A DNA stretch of 64,000 nt, from NCBI GenBank assembly GCA_963734625.1, contig CAVTHW010000016.1, forward strand, positions 1-64,000, written 5' to 3'. The stretch's first letter is position 1, and the number at the start of each line of letters is the position of its first letter. Shown one piece after another: positions 9,737 to 17,696 of the stretch. The notes under the pieces are model-generated. The model saw only the letters and a program-made list of their open reading frames with translations, made no database searches and was not told where the DNA came from. The position numbers and the translations under genes are program-made. Source of the stretch: CAVTHW01 sp963734625. GTDB taxonomy: Bacteria; Acidobacteriota; Terriglobia; Bryobacterales; Bryobacteraceae.

Positions 9737-10381
9737 CTACTTCGAGATCGGCGGCGCAAAGGCCGTGCCGGGGCCTTTTGGCGAATGCACCTGGTAGTAA
9801 TACGGCCCGATGCGGAAATCGCGGTTCAGCGCCTGCGGCGTGATCCAGAACAGCGTCGACGAAAGCATGGTTTGCAGCAGCGCCAGCCCCCACACCGTGC
9901 GGCAACGCTCGAATAGCAGGCTCGACACAACGCCCCACACGAAGGTCGCCGGAACCAGTATCGGGTTGGGAACATGCATGATCGCGAAAGCGATTCCCGC
10001 CAGCCCCGCCGCCAGACCGCGGCTCTTGAGATTGTTCCGCAGCGGCAGGTAGGTCATCGACTGGTAGACCACCTGCTGCGCCGCGCCCCAGACGAAATAC
10101 ACCGCGCCATGCCGCAGGGCCGTAATGCTGAACACGCTGCGATAGCCGAGGATCAGGAACAGAAGAACGCTGAAGATCCAGACCACTCTCCAGCCCCGTC
10201 CCGAGGCGCGGAATTCCCCCCATCCCAGGCCCAGCGATTTCGGCGTCAGCGAGCGCCTGCGCCACGAAACGGCGACCCCCAGCAACACCAGCACGCCCGC
10301 CCACGGAAGGGGAATCACCAACCACCAGAGGTAAGCCAGCAGGGCCAGGAAAAAGGCGACGGCCTCCGCGATTTCACTCAT
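9737..10381 (-). CDS. CPBP-like integral membrane protein, probably without protease activity
   Basis: A 214-aa multi-pass membrane protein with at least six hydrophobic segments. It has the layout of CPBP/Abi intramembrane proteases: a first motif after a helix, then FAIMHVPNP (FxxxH). The first motif, normally EExxxR, reads QQVVYQS here, so both glutamates and the arginine are replaced and catalysis is doubtful. The ATG at 10381 (MSEIAEAVAFF) is preferred; a GTG at 10426 would add 15 residues. A truncated copy lies at 15-288. Some CPBP relatives have non-proteolytic roles, and I cannot assign one. Confidence 0.7.
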   Translation of the reverse strand: MSEIAEAVAFFLALLAYLWWLVIPLPWAGVLVLLGVAVSWRRRSLTPKSLGLGWGEFRASGRGWRVVWIFSVLLFLILGYRSVFSITALRHGAVYFVWGAAQQVVYQSMTYLPLRNNLKSRGLAAGLAGIAFAIMHVPNPILVPATFVWGVVSSLLFERCRTVWGLALLQTMLSSTLFWITPQALNRDFRIGPYYYQVHSPKGPGTAFAPPISK

Positions 10382-10447
10382 ACGGCGCTGGCCGTCCGCC
10401 ACGGGCACGGTCGTAGAATAGCGCACTTGCCGTGCGGACGAATCGAA

Positions 10448-11071
10448 CTACGTCCGTGCCGTGACCGCGGACCGCAAGCGGTTGAGGCAGATCTCAGCCG
10501 ATCTCCGAATGGCGGCGCCGTCCTGAAACAGCCAGAGCAGAGTCGCATACCAATCGATTCGAGATTCCCGTTCGCCTGACTGGAGCCAATTGGGCCTGTT
10601 CACGAAGATGTCCTGAAGCAGTGCGTGTAACATCTCATGCACGCAGGTGTTAGTTGAAATGAACGGCAGTTGATTACCGTGCGCATACCTGAGGGCGATC
10701 AGGCACACACAATACCCCTCGCGCAGCGCGGTCGCGCCCGCCAACGCCCGGCCATTGTCCCAGTCCATTGGAATGTGGTCGGTCAAGACCAGGTTGATGA
10801 CCCCGCGCTCGAGCCCATCGAAGATTGGCCTCCCCCCGGGGGATCGCCGAATTTCCCCACGCGCGTCACTGCACTTGAGTTGAATGCCGCCTCGGTTGAA
10901 GTCGCGCACTGCTTCCGGCCAAATGCTCCACCAAAAGCGACGAAGCTGTTCCGGCGTGCACTGTGTCCGGCGATCCATCACTCTATGAACAGGGACAATC
11001 AGCGGCGGTTCTGCCCCTGGCCGGGCGACCGTCGCAACCGTTGCTGTCCAGAGAAAGTCCCGCCGCTTCAT
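10448..11071 (-). CDS. Putative exported zinc-metallopeptidase-like protein (HExxH)
   Basis: A 207-aa protein starting MKRRDFLWTATVATVARPG, an N-terminus resembling a Tat signal. Near residue 155 it has NTCVHEMLHALLQD, an HExxH zinc-peptidase motif in a plausible helix. The rest (for example LVLTDHIPMDWDNGRAL) matches no family I can name. GGAGGGG directly precedes the ATG at 11071; a GTG at 11086 is the alternative. It may be a minimal archaemetzincin-like or gluzincin-like peptidase, but only the motif and the export signal support that. Confidence 0.6.
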   Translation of the reverse strand: MKRRDFLWTATVATVARPGAEPPLIVPVHRVMDRRTQCTPEQLRRFWWSIWPEAVRDFNRGGIQLKCSDARGEIRRSPGGRPIFDGLERGVINLVLTDHIPMDWDNGRALAGATALREGYCVCLIALRYAHGNQLPFISTNTCVHEMLHALLQDIFVNRPNWLQSGERESRIDWYATLLWLFQDGAAIRRSAEICLNRLRSAVTART

Positions 11072-11133
11072 TCCCCTCCAAGACACTTTCAGTCTAGCGC
11101 TGGCCGCTGTGGCTGTAATATACTCTGAAAACC

Positions 11134-11445
11134 ATGGCTGAACCGCTCTTAACAGTATTCGCCGAGATGCACGCCAAGCCGGGCAAGGAAGACGAACTGC
11201 GCCGGGCTCTGATAGGACTGATCGAACCCACCCGCCGCGAGGCGGGCTGCGTGCAGTACGACCTGCACGTGGATCGCGAAGACGCCAGGCATTACTTCTT
11301 CTACGAGAACTGGACCTCCAAGACGGAACTGGACGCGCATCTGGCTTCCCCGCACCTTAAAGCTTTCGTGGCCACAGCGGATGAGCTTCTGGACGAGCCG
11401 TTGCGGATCGTGCTCGCCACCCGCGTCGACCGCGATTCTGCCTGA
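11134..11445 (+). CDS. ABM-domain protein (antibiotic biosynthesis monooxygenase-like)
   Basis: A 103-aa single-domain ferredoxin-like fold of the ABM/YgiN type. Recognisable features are FAEMHAKPGKEDELRRALIG, REAGCVQYDLH, the ENWTSKTELDAHLASPHL stretch and the terminal strand. Such proteins dimerise; characterised members are quinol or heme monooxygenases, but most are unassigned. It is transcribed towards the amidohydrolase gene, which ends one base away on the other strand. Confidence 0.85.
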   Translation: MAEPLLTVFAEMHAKPGKEDELRRALIGLIEPTRREAGCVQYDLHVDREDARHYFFYENWTSKTELDAHLASPHLKAFVATADELLDEPLRIVLATRVDRDSA

Positions 11446-11446
11446 G

Positions 11447-12721
11447 TCAGCGGAGACCGGGTCTTTCCAGCTTTCCATCGAAAACCACGGCCACGATGCG
11501 CCGGGTGTTGGCGAGATCGGCCAGGGGATTTCCGTCCAACAGAACCAGGTCGGCCAGTTTCCCCTGAGCGATGGTTCCCAGACGATCGGTCATGCCAAAG
11601 TACTCGGCGGGCCGGAGTGTGGCGGCCTGCAGTGCTTGAAGCGGGGTTAGCCCGGCTTTCACCAGCAGCTCCAGTTCGTCGTGCAGGCCGGAACCGGGAA
11701 AAACGTACGGATTCGGCGTGTCGGTCCCGGCCAGAATTTTGACGCCCGCCCGCTGCATGGCCCCCACAACCTCAAGCTCACGCTGGAACTTCAGCTTGCG
11801 CTGGGCGGGGCCTTCCTGGGTCATCCCTGGACCCCCGGCTTTCCAAAAGTCGAGGAGGGGCGCAGGCATCCCACGCAGACGGCTGTCGTTCATGAAATCC
11901 GGGTCTCCGAAGTTGGCGACGGCTCGGAGGACTGTCAGGGTCGGGGTTTGCCAGGTGCCATTCTTAACGAACGTCGCAAATAGCGCAGCGGCCTTCGGCT
12001 CGGTAGAGCAGGCGGCCACGACGCCCTGGAGGTGCTCGACGCTCTTCTGCCCCGCCTCGGAGGCTTCGGCGATGCTCACCGAGTTGGGCAGGTGTCCGGC
12101 AAACGGGAGCCCGGCCTTCCCGGCCTCATCGGCGATGGCGAAATAGGCGTCGCGCGGCAGGCCGGAGTAGACCTTGATGAAGTCCGCGCCCTCACGCTTA
12201 AGCCGGTCGACGGCTTCCCTCCCCTGCTCCGCGTTCGCGCAAGCGATCGAACCTGGCCAGTAGGGCGGTGGCCCGTCCAGAATGGGGCCGCTGGCCACGA
12301 TGCGCGGTCCGACGGCCGCTCCAGAGGCTATTGCCGCGCGGAGCGTCCGAATCGCCGCGAGGTTATCGTACATGCTGCGCACGCCGGTGATCCCGTTCGC
12401 GACAAAACGGGGCCCGTAGAATTCGCGGCCGGAGGGGTCGTCCGCGCTGGGCGGCAGACTGAAGAACATGTGCACATGCATGTCCCAAAGGCCGGGGATG
12501 AGGAACTTGCCTCGGCCGTCCAGAACCTGCGCCCCTGGAGGCGCCGTCACCCGGCTGGCGTCGCCGACGGCCGTGATGCGGTTCCCGGACACGATCACGG
12601 TCGTGTCAGGCCGGGTGCGGCCAGTCTCGGTATCGATCACCGTGACGCCAGTGATCGCGAGTTGCTGCCCGCGGGCGAGAAACGCGCACGTAAGCAGGGC
12701 GATGGCGAGCCTCACGGGCAT
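11447..12721 (-). CDS. Secreted amidohydrolase (imidazolonepropionase-like)
   Basis: A metal-dependent hydrolase of the amidohydrolase superfamily, 424 aa with a signal peptide (MPVRLAIALLTCAFLARGQQ). It has the N-terminal beta-sandwich (ITGVTVIDTETG), the metal motif GLWDMHVHMF (HxH), a candidate bridging Lys in FIKVYS, further His in AGHLPNS and VEHLQG, and the Asp in AGTDTPNP. The C-terminal strand LADLVLLDGNPLADL is typical. The substrate cannot be told; imidazolonepropionase-like prolidases are the nearest group. The small secreted protein gene upstream ends 6 bases before this start, so both form one unit. Confidence 0.9.
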   Translation of the reverse strand: MPVRLAIALLTCAFLARGQQLAITGVTVIDTETGRTRPDTTVIVSGNRITAVGDASRVTAPPGAQVLDGRGKFLIPGLWDMHVHMFFSLPPSADDPSGREFYGPRFVANGITGVRSMYDNLAAIRTLRAAIASGAAVGPRIVASGPILDGPPPYWPGSIACANAEQGREAVDRLKREGADFIKVYSGLPRDAYFAIADEAGKAGLPFAGHLPNSVSIAEASEAGQKSVEHLQGVVAACSTEPKAAALFATFVKNGTWQTPTLTVLRAVANFGDPDFMNDSRLRGMPAPLLDFWKAGGPGMTQEGPAQRKLKFQRELEVVGAMQRAGVKILAGTDTPNPYVFPGSGLHDELELLVKAGLTPLQALQAATLRPAEYFGMTDRLGTIAQGKLADLVLLDGNPLADLANTRRIVAVVFDGKLERPGLR

Positions 12722-12726
12722 CCTCC

Positions 12727-13083
12727 TCAGCGCTCCCGCTTGAATTTAACCTTGCCTCCGGAAAACGGACCTTGTTTGGATGTGACGGTACCGCTAATCT
12801 CGTCGCCGCTGACCTGAAGCTCGTAGTAAAGCACCCAGGGCACGCTGCCCGCCAGCGCGATGTGAAACGTTAGCTTCCCTCCGTCCAGCTTGGCGTCCTG
12901 GATGTCCCACTTCCCTTTGCTGAAGGCGATCGTGCCCGTAAGGGCGCCGCCGCTTTGCCGCAAGGTCAAGTTGTGATCGTCCACTCCCCTCGCGGTTTGC
13001 AGCATCCCCGGCCAATTGCCCGAGAGGTCAGCGGCGGAGGCGGCCAGCGACAAGAGCAACAAAATGGGAAGAATGTGTTTCAT
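12727..13083 (-). CDS. Small secreted protein of unknown function
   Basis: 118 aa with a clear signal peptide (MKHILPILLLLSLAASAADL). The mature part is rich in beta strands: DLSGNWPG, TLRQSGGALTGTI, KLTFHIA, ISGTVTSKQG. This resembles the small beta-barrel (lipocalin-like) proteins common in Acidobacteriota that carry GxW and G-x-L-x-G-x motifs. It is the first gene of a two-gene unit with the amidohydrolase. Function unknown. Confidence 0.75.
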   Translation of the reverse strand: MKHILPILLLLSLAASAADLSGNWPGMLQTARGVDDHNLTLRQSGGALTGTIAFSKGKWDIQDAKLDGGKLTFHIALAGSVPWVLYYELQVSGDEISGTVTSKQGPFSGGKVKFKRER

Positions 13084-13175
13084 GCCTCGATAATGGACGC
13101 CATTCTCGCGAGCTTTGTTCCAGCCAACATGAATGAACCCGGAACAAAGCGCGAGAGCCCGGCGTCTATTGGTGC

Positions 13176-14810
13176 ATGCCGCGAGGAGCGCTGGGTTGTC
13201 TGGTCCGCCATTTCTTCGACCGCTTCTTCGACACGGAGTCGCTGTCGCCGGGCGCGGACCCCGAAACCAACGTCGTGCAGATCCTTGGATTCCTGGCGGT
13301 CCCCAGCGGATTCTTCATCCTGCTGTGCCAGCCCATGCTGATGGTCCGCTGGGAGTTGATCTCGGTGCGCAATTTCTTCGTTTCCTTTTCGATGATCGCG
13401 ATGGGCTTCATCATGGTCTTCGAGTGGGACGCCCTGTTCCCCGACAAGCGCGACTACCAGATTCTGACCCCGCTCCCCATCCGTCTGTGGACCCTTTTCG
13501 CGGCGAAGATCCTGGCCCTGGCGCTGTTCCTCGGCATCTTCCTGCTGGACATTAACTTCTTTGGGATTCTGCTCTGGCCGAGTGTCGACACCGGGAGCAA
13601 CCTGCTCGGGATGCTCGGCGCACACCTCTTGGTCGTTTTTCTGGCGGGCCTTTGGGCGGCGCTCGCCGCCGCCGCGATTCAGGGCGTGCTGGTCACGCTG
13701 CTGAGCGCCACAGCCTTCCGGCGTGTCTCGGTGGTCATGCAGACGGTGCTCATGGCGGCGCTGGTCATGCTGTTGTGCGTGGCGCCCTGGATCGGGCCTC
13801 TGATCCGCGGATTCGTCTATGTCGACAGCCCGCTGCTCCACTACTATCCGGGATTCTGGTTTCTGGGACTCTACGAGAGATTGCGCCCGGCTGTGGGCGA
13901 CCCGGCCCTGCTCAAACTCGGCGGCTTCGCCATCTGGGCGCTAGTCGTGACCGCCGGGTTGTTCCTGCTCACCTATCTGCCTTTCTACCGGCGCCACGCC
14001 CGAAGAACGCTGGAAGCCCCATCGCCCAGTCCATCGGGCCCCGGCTGGCTCGGGCGGTGGATCGGCTCCAGCCTGGCGCGAACAATTCTCCGGCGGCCGG
14101 CGCAGCGCGCGGTGTTTCATTTCATCAGCCAGGCCATCACGCGCAGCGTCAAGCACCGCCTGTTCCTGGCGGCCTACGCCGGTTTCGGCGCGGCGGCGGT
14201 GGTCTTGAGTTTCTCGCCGGGCGACGCGGGGCTGCTGCGATTGCCCCTAATGCTTTCCTTCGTGCTGGTGTCCGCTTTGCGGGCGGCATTCAACTTCCCG
14301 GCCGAGCTGGGCGCCAACTGGGCGTTTCAGATCGGCGAAGTGGATTCCCTCGGCGAGTACCTGGCGGCAACCAGAAAATGGATCGTTGTTTGCGGAATCC
14401 TGCCGCTGTTTCTATTGCTGGCGCCCATCGAATTCACGTTCTTCCCCTGGCCGGCCGCCCTGTTCCACCTGGCCTTCGGCATTACGCTCGCCGTGCTGTT
14501 GACCGAGATCCTTTTCCTTGGGTTCCGCAAAGTGCCCTTCACCTGCGGCTACTTCCCAGGCAAGATCAACCTGGTCTTGCTGACCGTCATTTACGCTTTC
14601 GGTTTCACGACCTATAGCAGTACGATGGCCGATCTGGAGCGCTGGCTGGCTGCCAGGCCGGTGGCGGCGCTGGCCTTCTTTGTCTCGGCGGCCGTTGTCA
14701 AGCTGGCGCTGTCGATCGTTCGGAAGCGGGGCGAGCGGCAGACGCCCGCATTGGACTACGTGGATGCGGGCGACCCCGTCGTCCGCACCCTGGGCATCAC
14801 CAGCGAGTAG
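13176..14810 (+). CDS. Multi-pass membrane protein, permease of an ABC transporter
   Basis: 544 aa with roughly a dozen hydrophobic segments, for example GFLAVPSGFFILLCQPMLMV, ILALALFLGIFLLDINFF and LVMLLCVAPWIGPLI. It lacks any enzyme motif. The ABC ATPase gene begins 16 bases downstream, so this is the membrane part of the exporter, of the large ABC-2-like kind. The start at 13176 is the first ATG in frame, and the protein begins with a soluble stretch before the first helix. Substrate unknown. Confidence 0.8.
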   Translation: MPRGALGCLVRHFFDRFFDTESLSPGADPETNVVQILGFLAVPSGFFILLCQPMLMVRWELISVRNFFVSFSMIAMGFIMVFEWDALFPDKRDYQILTPLPIRLWTLFAAKILALALFLGIFLLDINFFGILLWPSVDTGSNLLGMLGAHLLVVFLAGLWAALAAAAIQGVLVTLLSATAFRRVSVVMQTVLMAALVMLLCVAPWIGPLIRGFVYVDSPLLHYYPGFWFLGLYERLRPAVGDPALLKLGGFAIWALVVTAGLFLLTYLPFYRRHARRTLEAPSPSPSGPGWLGRWIGSSLARTILRRPAQRAVFHFISQAITRSVKHRLFLAAYAGFGAAAVVLSFSPGDAGLLRLPLMLSFVLVSALRAAFNFPAELGANWAFQIGEVDSLGEYLAATRKWIVVCGILPLFLLLAPIEFTFFPWPAALFHLAFGITLAVLLTEILFLGFRKVPFTCGYFPGKINLVLLTVIYAFGFTTYSSTMADLERWLAARPVAALAFFVSAAVVKLALSIVRKRGERQTPALDYVDAGDPVVRTLGITSE

Positions 14811-14826
14811 AGAGGAAACGGAGAGC

Positions 14827-15594
14827 ATGCTCGAAATCAAAGGTCTCGTCAAGTACTACCGCAATGTTCCGGTGGTGAACGACGTCAGCTTCTCCGTGCG
14901 GCCGGGCGAAGTGACCGGCTACCTGGGGCCGAACGGTTCCGGCAAGTCCACCACGGTGAAGATGATTACCGGGCTGATTGAGCCCAGCCAGGGCAAGGTC
15001 TTCCTGGACGGCCGCGACATCCGCAAAGACATGCTGGCCTTCCGGCGCCGCCTGGGGTACGTTCCCGAAGAATCGGTTCTCTATTCCTTTCAGACCGGCC
15101 TGGAGTACCTGCAACTCATCGGGCGGCTGCGCGGCCTGCCTGAAGCCGAAGTGGACCGGCGAGCCAACGAGCTGCTGGAACTGTTCGGGCTTGGCCCGCA
15201 CCGGCATGCTTCAATCGCGACGTACTCCAAGGGGATGCGGCAACGGGTGCTGATCGCCTCGGCGCTCGTGCACAATCCGGACGTTCTGATTCTCGATGAA
15301 CCCCTCTCCGGGATGGACGTGACATCAGGGCTGCTGTTCAAGCACCTGCTCGACGAACTTGCCGGCCAGGGCAAGATGATCCTCTACATTTCGCACGTGC
15401 TCGAAGTGGTGGAGAAGACCTGCGCGCGAGTCATCGTCATCCACAAGGGCCGGATCATGGCCGACGACTCGGTGCAGCGCCTGGGCGAATTGATGCATCT
15501 CTCATCGCTCGAAGCTATCTTCAAAGAACTGATCGAGCAGCGCGACCTGGAGAGCGTGGCCAGGGAAATCGTGGCCGTCGTCAATCCAAGCTGA
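14827..15594 (+). CDS. ABC transporter ATP-binding protein
   Basis: 255 aa. Walker A is GPNGSGKST (about 38-46), the signature is YSKGMRQR in place of the usual LSGGQ form, and Walker B is VLILDEPLSGMD with the catalytic Glu, followed by the switch His in ISHVLE. The ATG at 14827 follows GAGAGGAAACGGAGAG. It pairs with the permease just upstream, making an ABC-2 type exporter similar to those for drugs, lipids or antibiotics. The modified signature is typical of this subfamily. Confidence 0.93.
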   Translation: MLEIKGLVKYYRNVPVVNDVSFSVRPGEVTGYLGPNGSGKSTTVKMITGLIEPSQGKVFLDGRDIRKDMLAFRRRLGYVPEESVLYSFQTGLEYLQLIGRLRGLPEAEVDRRANELLELFGLGPHRHASIATYSKGMRQRVLIASALVHNPDVLILDEPLSGMDVTSGLLFKHLLDELAGQGKMILYISHVLEVVEKTCARVIVIHKGRIMADDSVQRLGELMHLSSLEAIFKELIEQRDLESVAREIVAVVNPS

Positions 15595-15631
15595 GCCAAA
15601 ATGCGGCAAGATGTATAGCAGGGGGTGGCTC

Positions 15632-16144
15632 ATGGCCAAATTCCTATCGGGACTGGTGATCGGCGTGTGTCTGATCCCGGTTGCCGCGTTCATATTCTTA
15701 AGCCTCGGACTCGCTCCGGTGGCTACATCGGCTCCTCCATTACCGCTGGAACGGCAAGTGGCGAGAATTGCGCTGAAGGCCAGGATCGCGAAGGAGGCTA
15801 CTGCGACGCCTTCCATTCCCGTCAACGAGTCCAACCTGATTAGCGGCGTTATGGTTTACCGCCAGCATTGTGCGGGGTGCCACGGTTACGGCTCCGGGCC
15901 GGAGTCGGCCATTTCCAAGGGCATGTTCCCCCAACCCCCGCAGTTGCTTCTCGGAAAGGGCGTCACCGACGATCCGCCCGGCGATACCTACTGGCTGGCC
16001 ACCAACGGTATCCGGCTCACCGGCATGCCCGGCTTCCGCGGATCCCTCACCGAGGAGCAGCTATGGCAGGTCAGCCTGCTGCTGGCGAACGCCGACAAGC
16101 TGCCCGCCAATGTGAAGACCATGCTCGCGACGCCCGCCCCGTAG
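15632..16144 (+). CDS. Membrane-anchored monoheme cytochrome c
   Basis: 170 aa starting MAKFLSGLVIGVC, with one N-terminal hydrophobic segment that anchors or exports it. The heme motif is CAGCH (HCAGCHGYGSGPES) and the likely axial Met lies in LTGMPGF. The last part, LTEEQLWQVSLLLANADKL, is the usual C-terminal helix of class I c-type cytochromes. The ATG at 15632 follows GGGGGTGG. It sits between an ABC exporter and tgt without an obvious redox partner, so it is probably a periplasmic electron shuttle. Confidence 0.88.
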   Translation: MAKFLSGLVIGVCLIPVAAFIFLSLGLAPVATSAPPLPLERQVARIALKARIAKEATATPSIPVNESNLISGVMVYRQHCAGCHGYGSGPESAISKGMFPQPPQLLLGKGVTDDPPGDTYWLATNGIRLTGMPGFRGSLTEEQLWQVSLLLANADKLPANVKTMLATPAP

Positions 16145-16153
16145 AATGGTTGA

Positions 16154-17284
16154 GTGGGCTCGGTTCGATTCGAGATAGTGGCGGAGTGCCCGGCGACGGG
16201 GGCGCGCGCCGGCTTGCTCCACACCCCTCACGGTGTGGTCGAGACGCCGGTGTTCATGCCCGTCGGGACCCAGGCGACCGTCAAGGGCTTGACCCAGCGG
16301 GACCTCATCGCCGATCTTGACGCGAAAATCATCCTGGCCAACACCTATCATCTTTACCTCCGGCCGGGACACGAGACCATCCAGCGCCTGGGCGGGCTGC
16401 ACGGCTTCATGCATTGGCCGCGGGCGATCCTGACCGACTCCGGCGGCTTTCAGGTCTTCAGCCTCAGCAGTCTGCGCAAGGTCACGGACGAAGGGGTCAC
16501 CTTCCGCTCGCACCTGAACGGCGACGCGCACTTGTTCACGCCCTCCTCCACCGTGGACGTGCAACTGGCGCTGGCGAGCGACATCATCATGGCGCTGGAC
16601 GAGTGCCTGGAGTACCCCGTCCCGCATGAGACCGCCCGGCAATCGGTGCGCCGCACGGTGAAGTGGGCCCGGGACGCCTGGGAACACTACCGCCAGCGCG
16701 AGGCAATGGGTTCTTCTCTCTTCCCCATCGTGCAGGGGTCGATGTTCGGAGATCTCCGGCGGGAGTGCGCCTCGGAGCTGGTGGAGTTGGAGGCGGACGG
16801 TTACGCCATCGGAGGGCTGTCGGTGGGCGAGCCGCGAGCGCTGAGCCTGGAGATGGTCGAGGCGACGGCTCCGCTGCTGCCCCGCGAGCGGCCGCGCTAC
16901 GTCATGGGAGTCGGAATGCCCTGGGAGCTGCCCGATTACGTGGCCCGCGGCGTGGACATGATGGATTGCGTCGTGCCTACGCGCAACGCCCGCAATGGGT
17001 GCCTCTTCACTTCGCGCGGGCGGGTCTCCATCAAACAGGCAAGGTATAAGGACGACCCCGCTCCGGTCGATGAGAACTGCGCTTGCTACACCTGCCGCAA
17101 CTTCTCCCGCGCCTATCTCCGGCACCTGTTTTTGTCCGGGGAGATCCTCTTCGCCACCCTGGCCACCCTCCACAACCTGAAACGCTACCTTGACATCATG
17201 CGGGATCTCAGGCAGTCTATATTGTTTGGAACTTTTCCTGAGTGCATGCGGGTGGTGCGTGGTGTGCTGGGTGAGGTAGAGTAG
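16154..17284 (+). CDS. tgt: tRNA-guanine(34) transglycosylase
   Basis: Exchanges G34 of GUN-anticodon tRNAs for preQ1 on the way to queuosine. 376 aa, starting with a GTG at 16154. It has the substrate Asp in DSGGFQVFS (about 96), the VQGSMFGDLR loop, GGLSVGEP, the nucleophile Asp in MMDCVVPTRNARNG (about 275), and a zinc site from CACYTC and the later His. Full length with all catalytic residues. It heads the classic tgt-yajC-secD-secF order. Confidence 0.96.
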   Translation: MGSVRFEIVAECPATGARAGLLHTPHGVVETPVFMPVGTQATVKGLTQRDLIADLDAKIILANTYHLYLRPGHETIQRLGGLHGFMHWPRAILTDSGGFQVFSLSSLRKVTDEGVTFRSHLNGDAHLFTPSSTVDVQLALASDIIMALDECLEYPVPHETARQSVRRTVKWARDAWEHYRQREAMGSSLFPIVQGSMFGDLRRECASELVELEADGYAIGGLSVGEPRALSLEMVEATAPLLPRERPRYVMGVGMPWELPDYVARGVDMMDCVVPTRNARNGCLFTSRGRVSIKQARYKDDPAPVDENCACYTCRNFSRAYLRHLFLSGEILFATLATLHNLKRYLDIMRDLRQSILFGTFPECMRVVRGVLGEVE

Positions 17285-17371
17285 AGGGTATATGTCCCCC
17301 TCCTCGCCGGAGTTCCTTTGAATTCCTTTTAGGGACAGATTCCGCAGAGCCAGACAGGTAAGAGGCTGAAA

Positions 17372-17680
17372 GTGCTTCCAACTCTTCTCATGCAGACGCA
17401 GGCCACGCCCAATGCGCTAGTGGGCTTCCTGCCCATCCTCCTCATCTTCGCGATTTTCTATTTTCTCCTGTTCATGCCTATGCAGCGGCAGAAGAAGCAA
17501 CAGCAGAAGATGCTGAAGGAATTGCAATCGGGCAATCTGGTGCTGACCTCCGGGGGCATCGTCGGGTCGATCGTCGCCATCGACGAGGACATGCTGGTGC
17601 TGCGGGTCAAGCCCGACAACATTAAGATTCAGGTGGCGCGGAGTTCGGTGTCGGCCGTCATCCCGGAAAAAGACAAGTAA
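17372..17680 (+). CDS. yajC: Preprotein translocase accessory subunit YajC
   Basis: 102 aa with one membrane helix (GFLPILLIFAIFYFLLF) followed by the basic stretch QRQKKQQQKMLKEL and the KOW-like part VLTSGGIVGSIVAID, which is the YajC pattern. It probably starts at the GTG at 17372, after an AAGAGG site; ATG 17390 is possible. secD follows after 16 bases. YajC binds the SecDF complex. Confidence 0.94.
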   Translation: MLPTLLMQTQATPNALVGFLPILLIFAIFYFLLFMPMQRQKKQQQKMLKELQSGNLVLTSGGIVGSIVAIDEDMLVLRVKPDNIKIQVARSSVSAVIPEKDK

Positions 17681-17696
17681 GGAATAATCAACCGAA

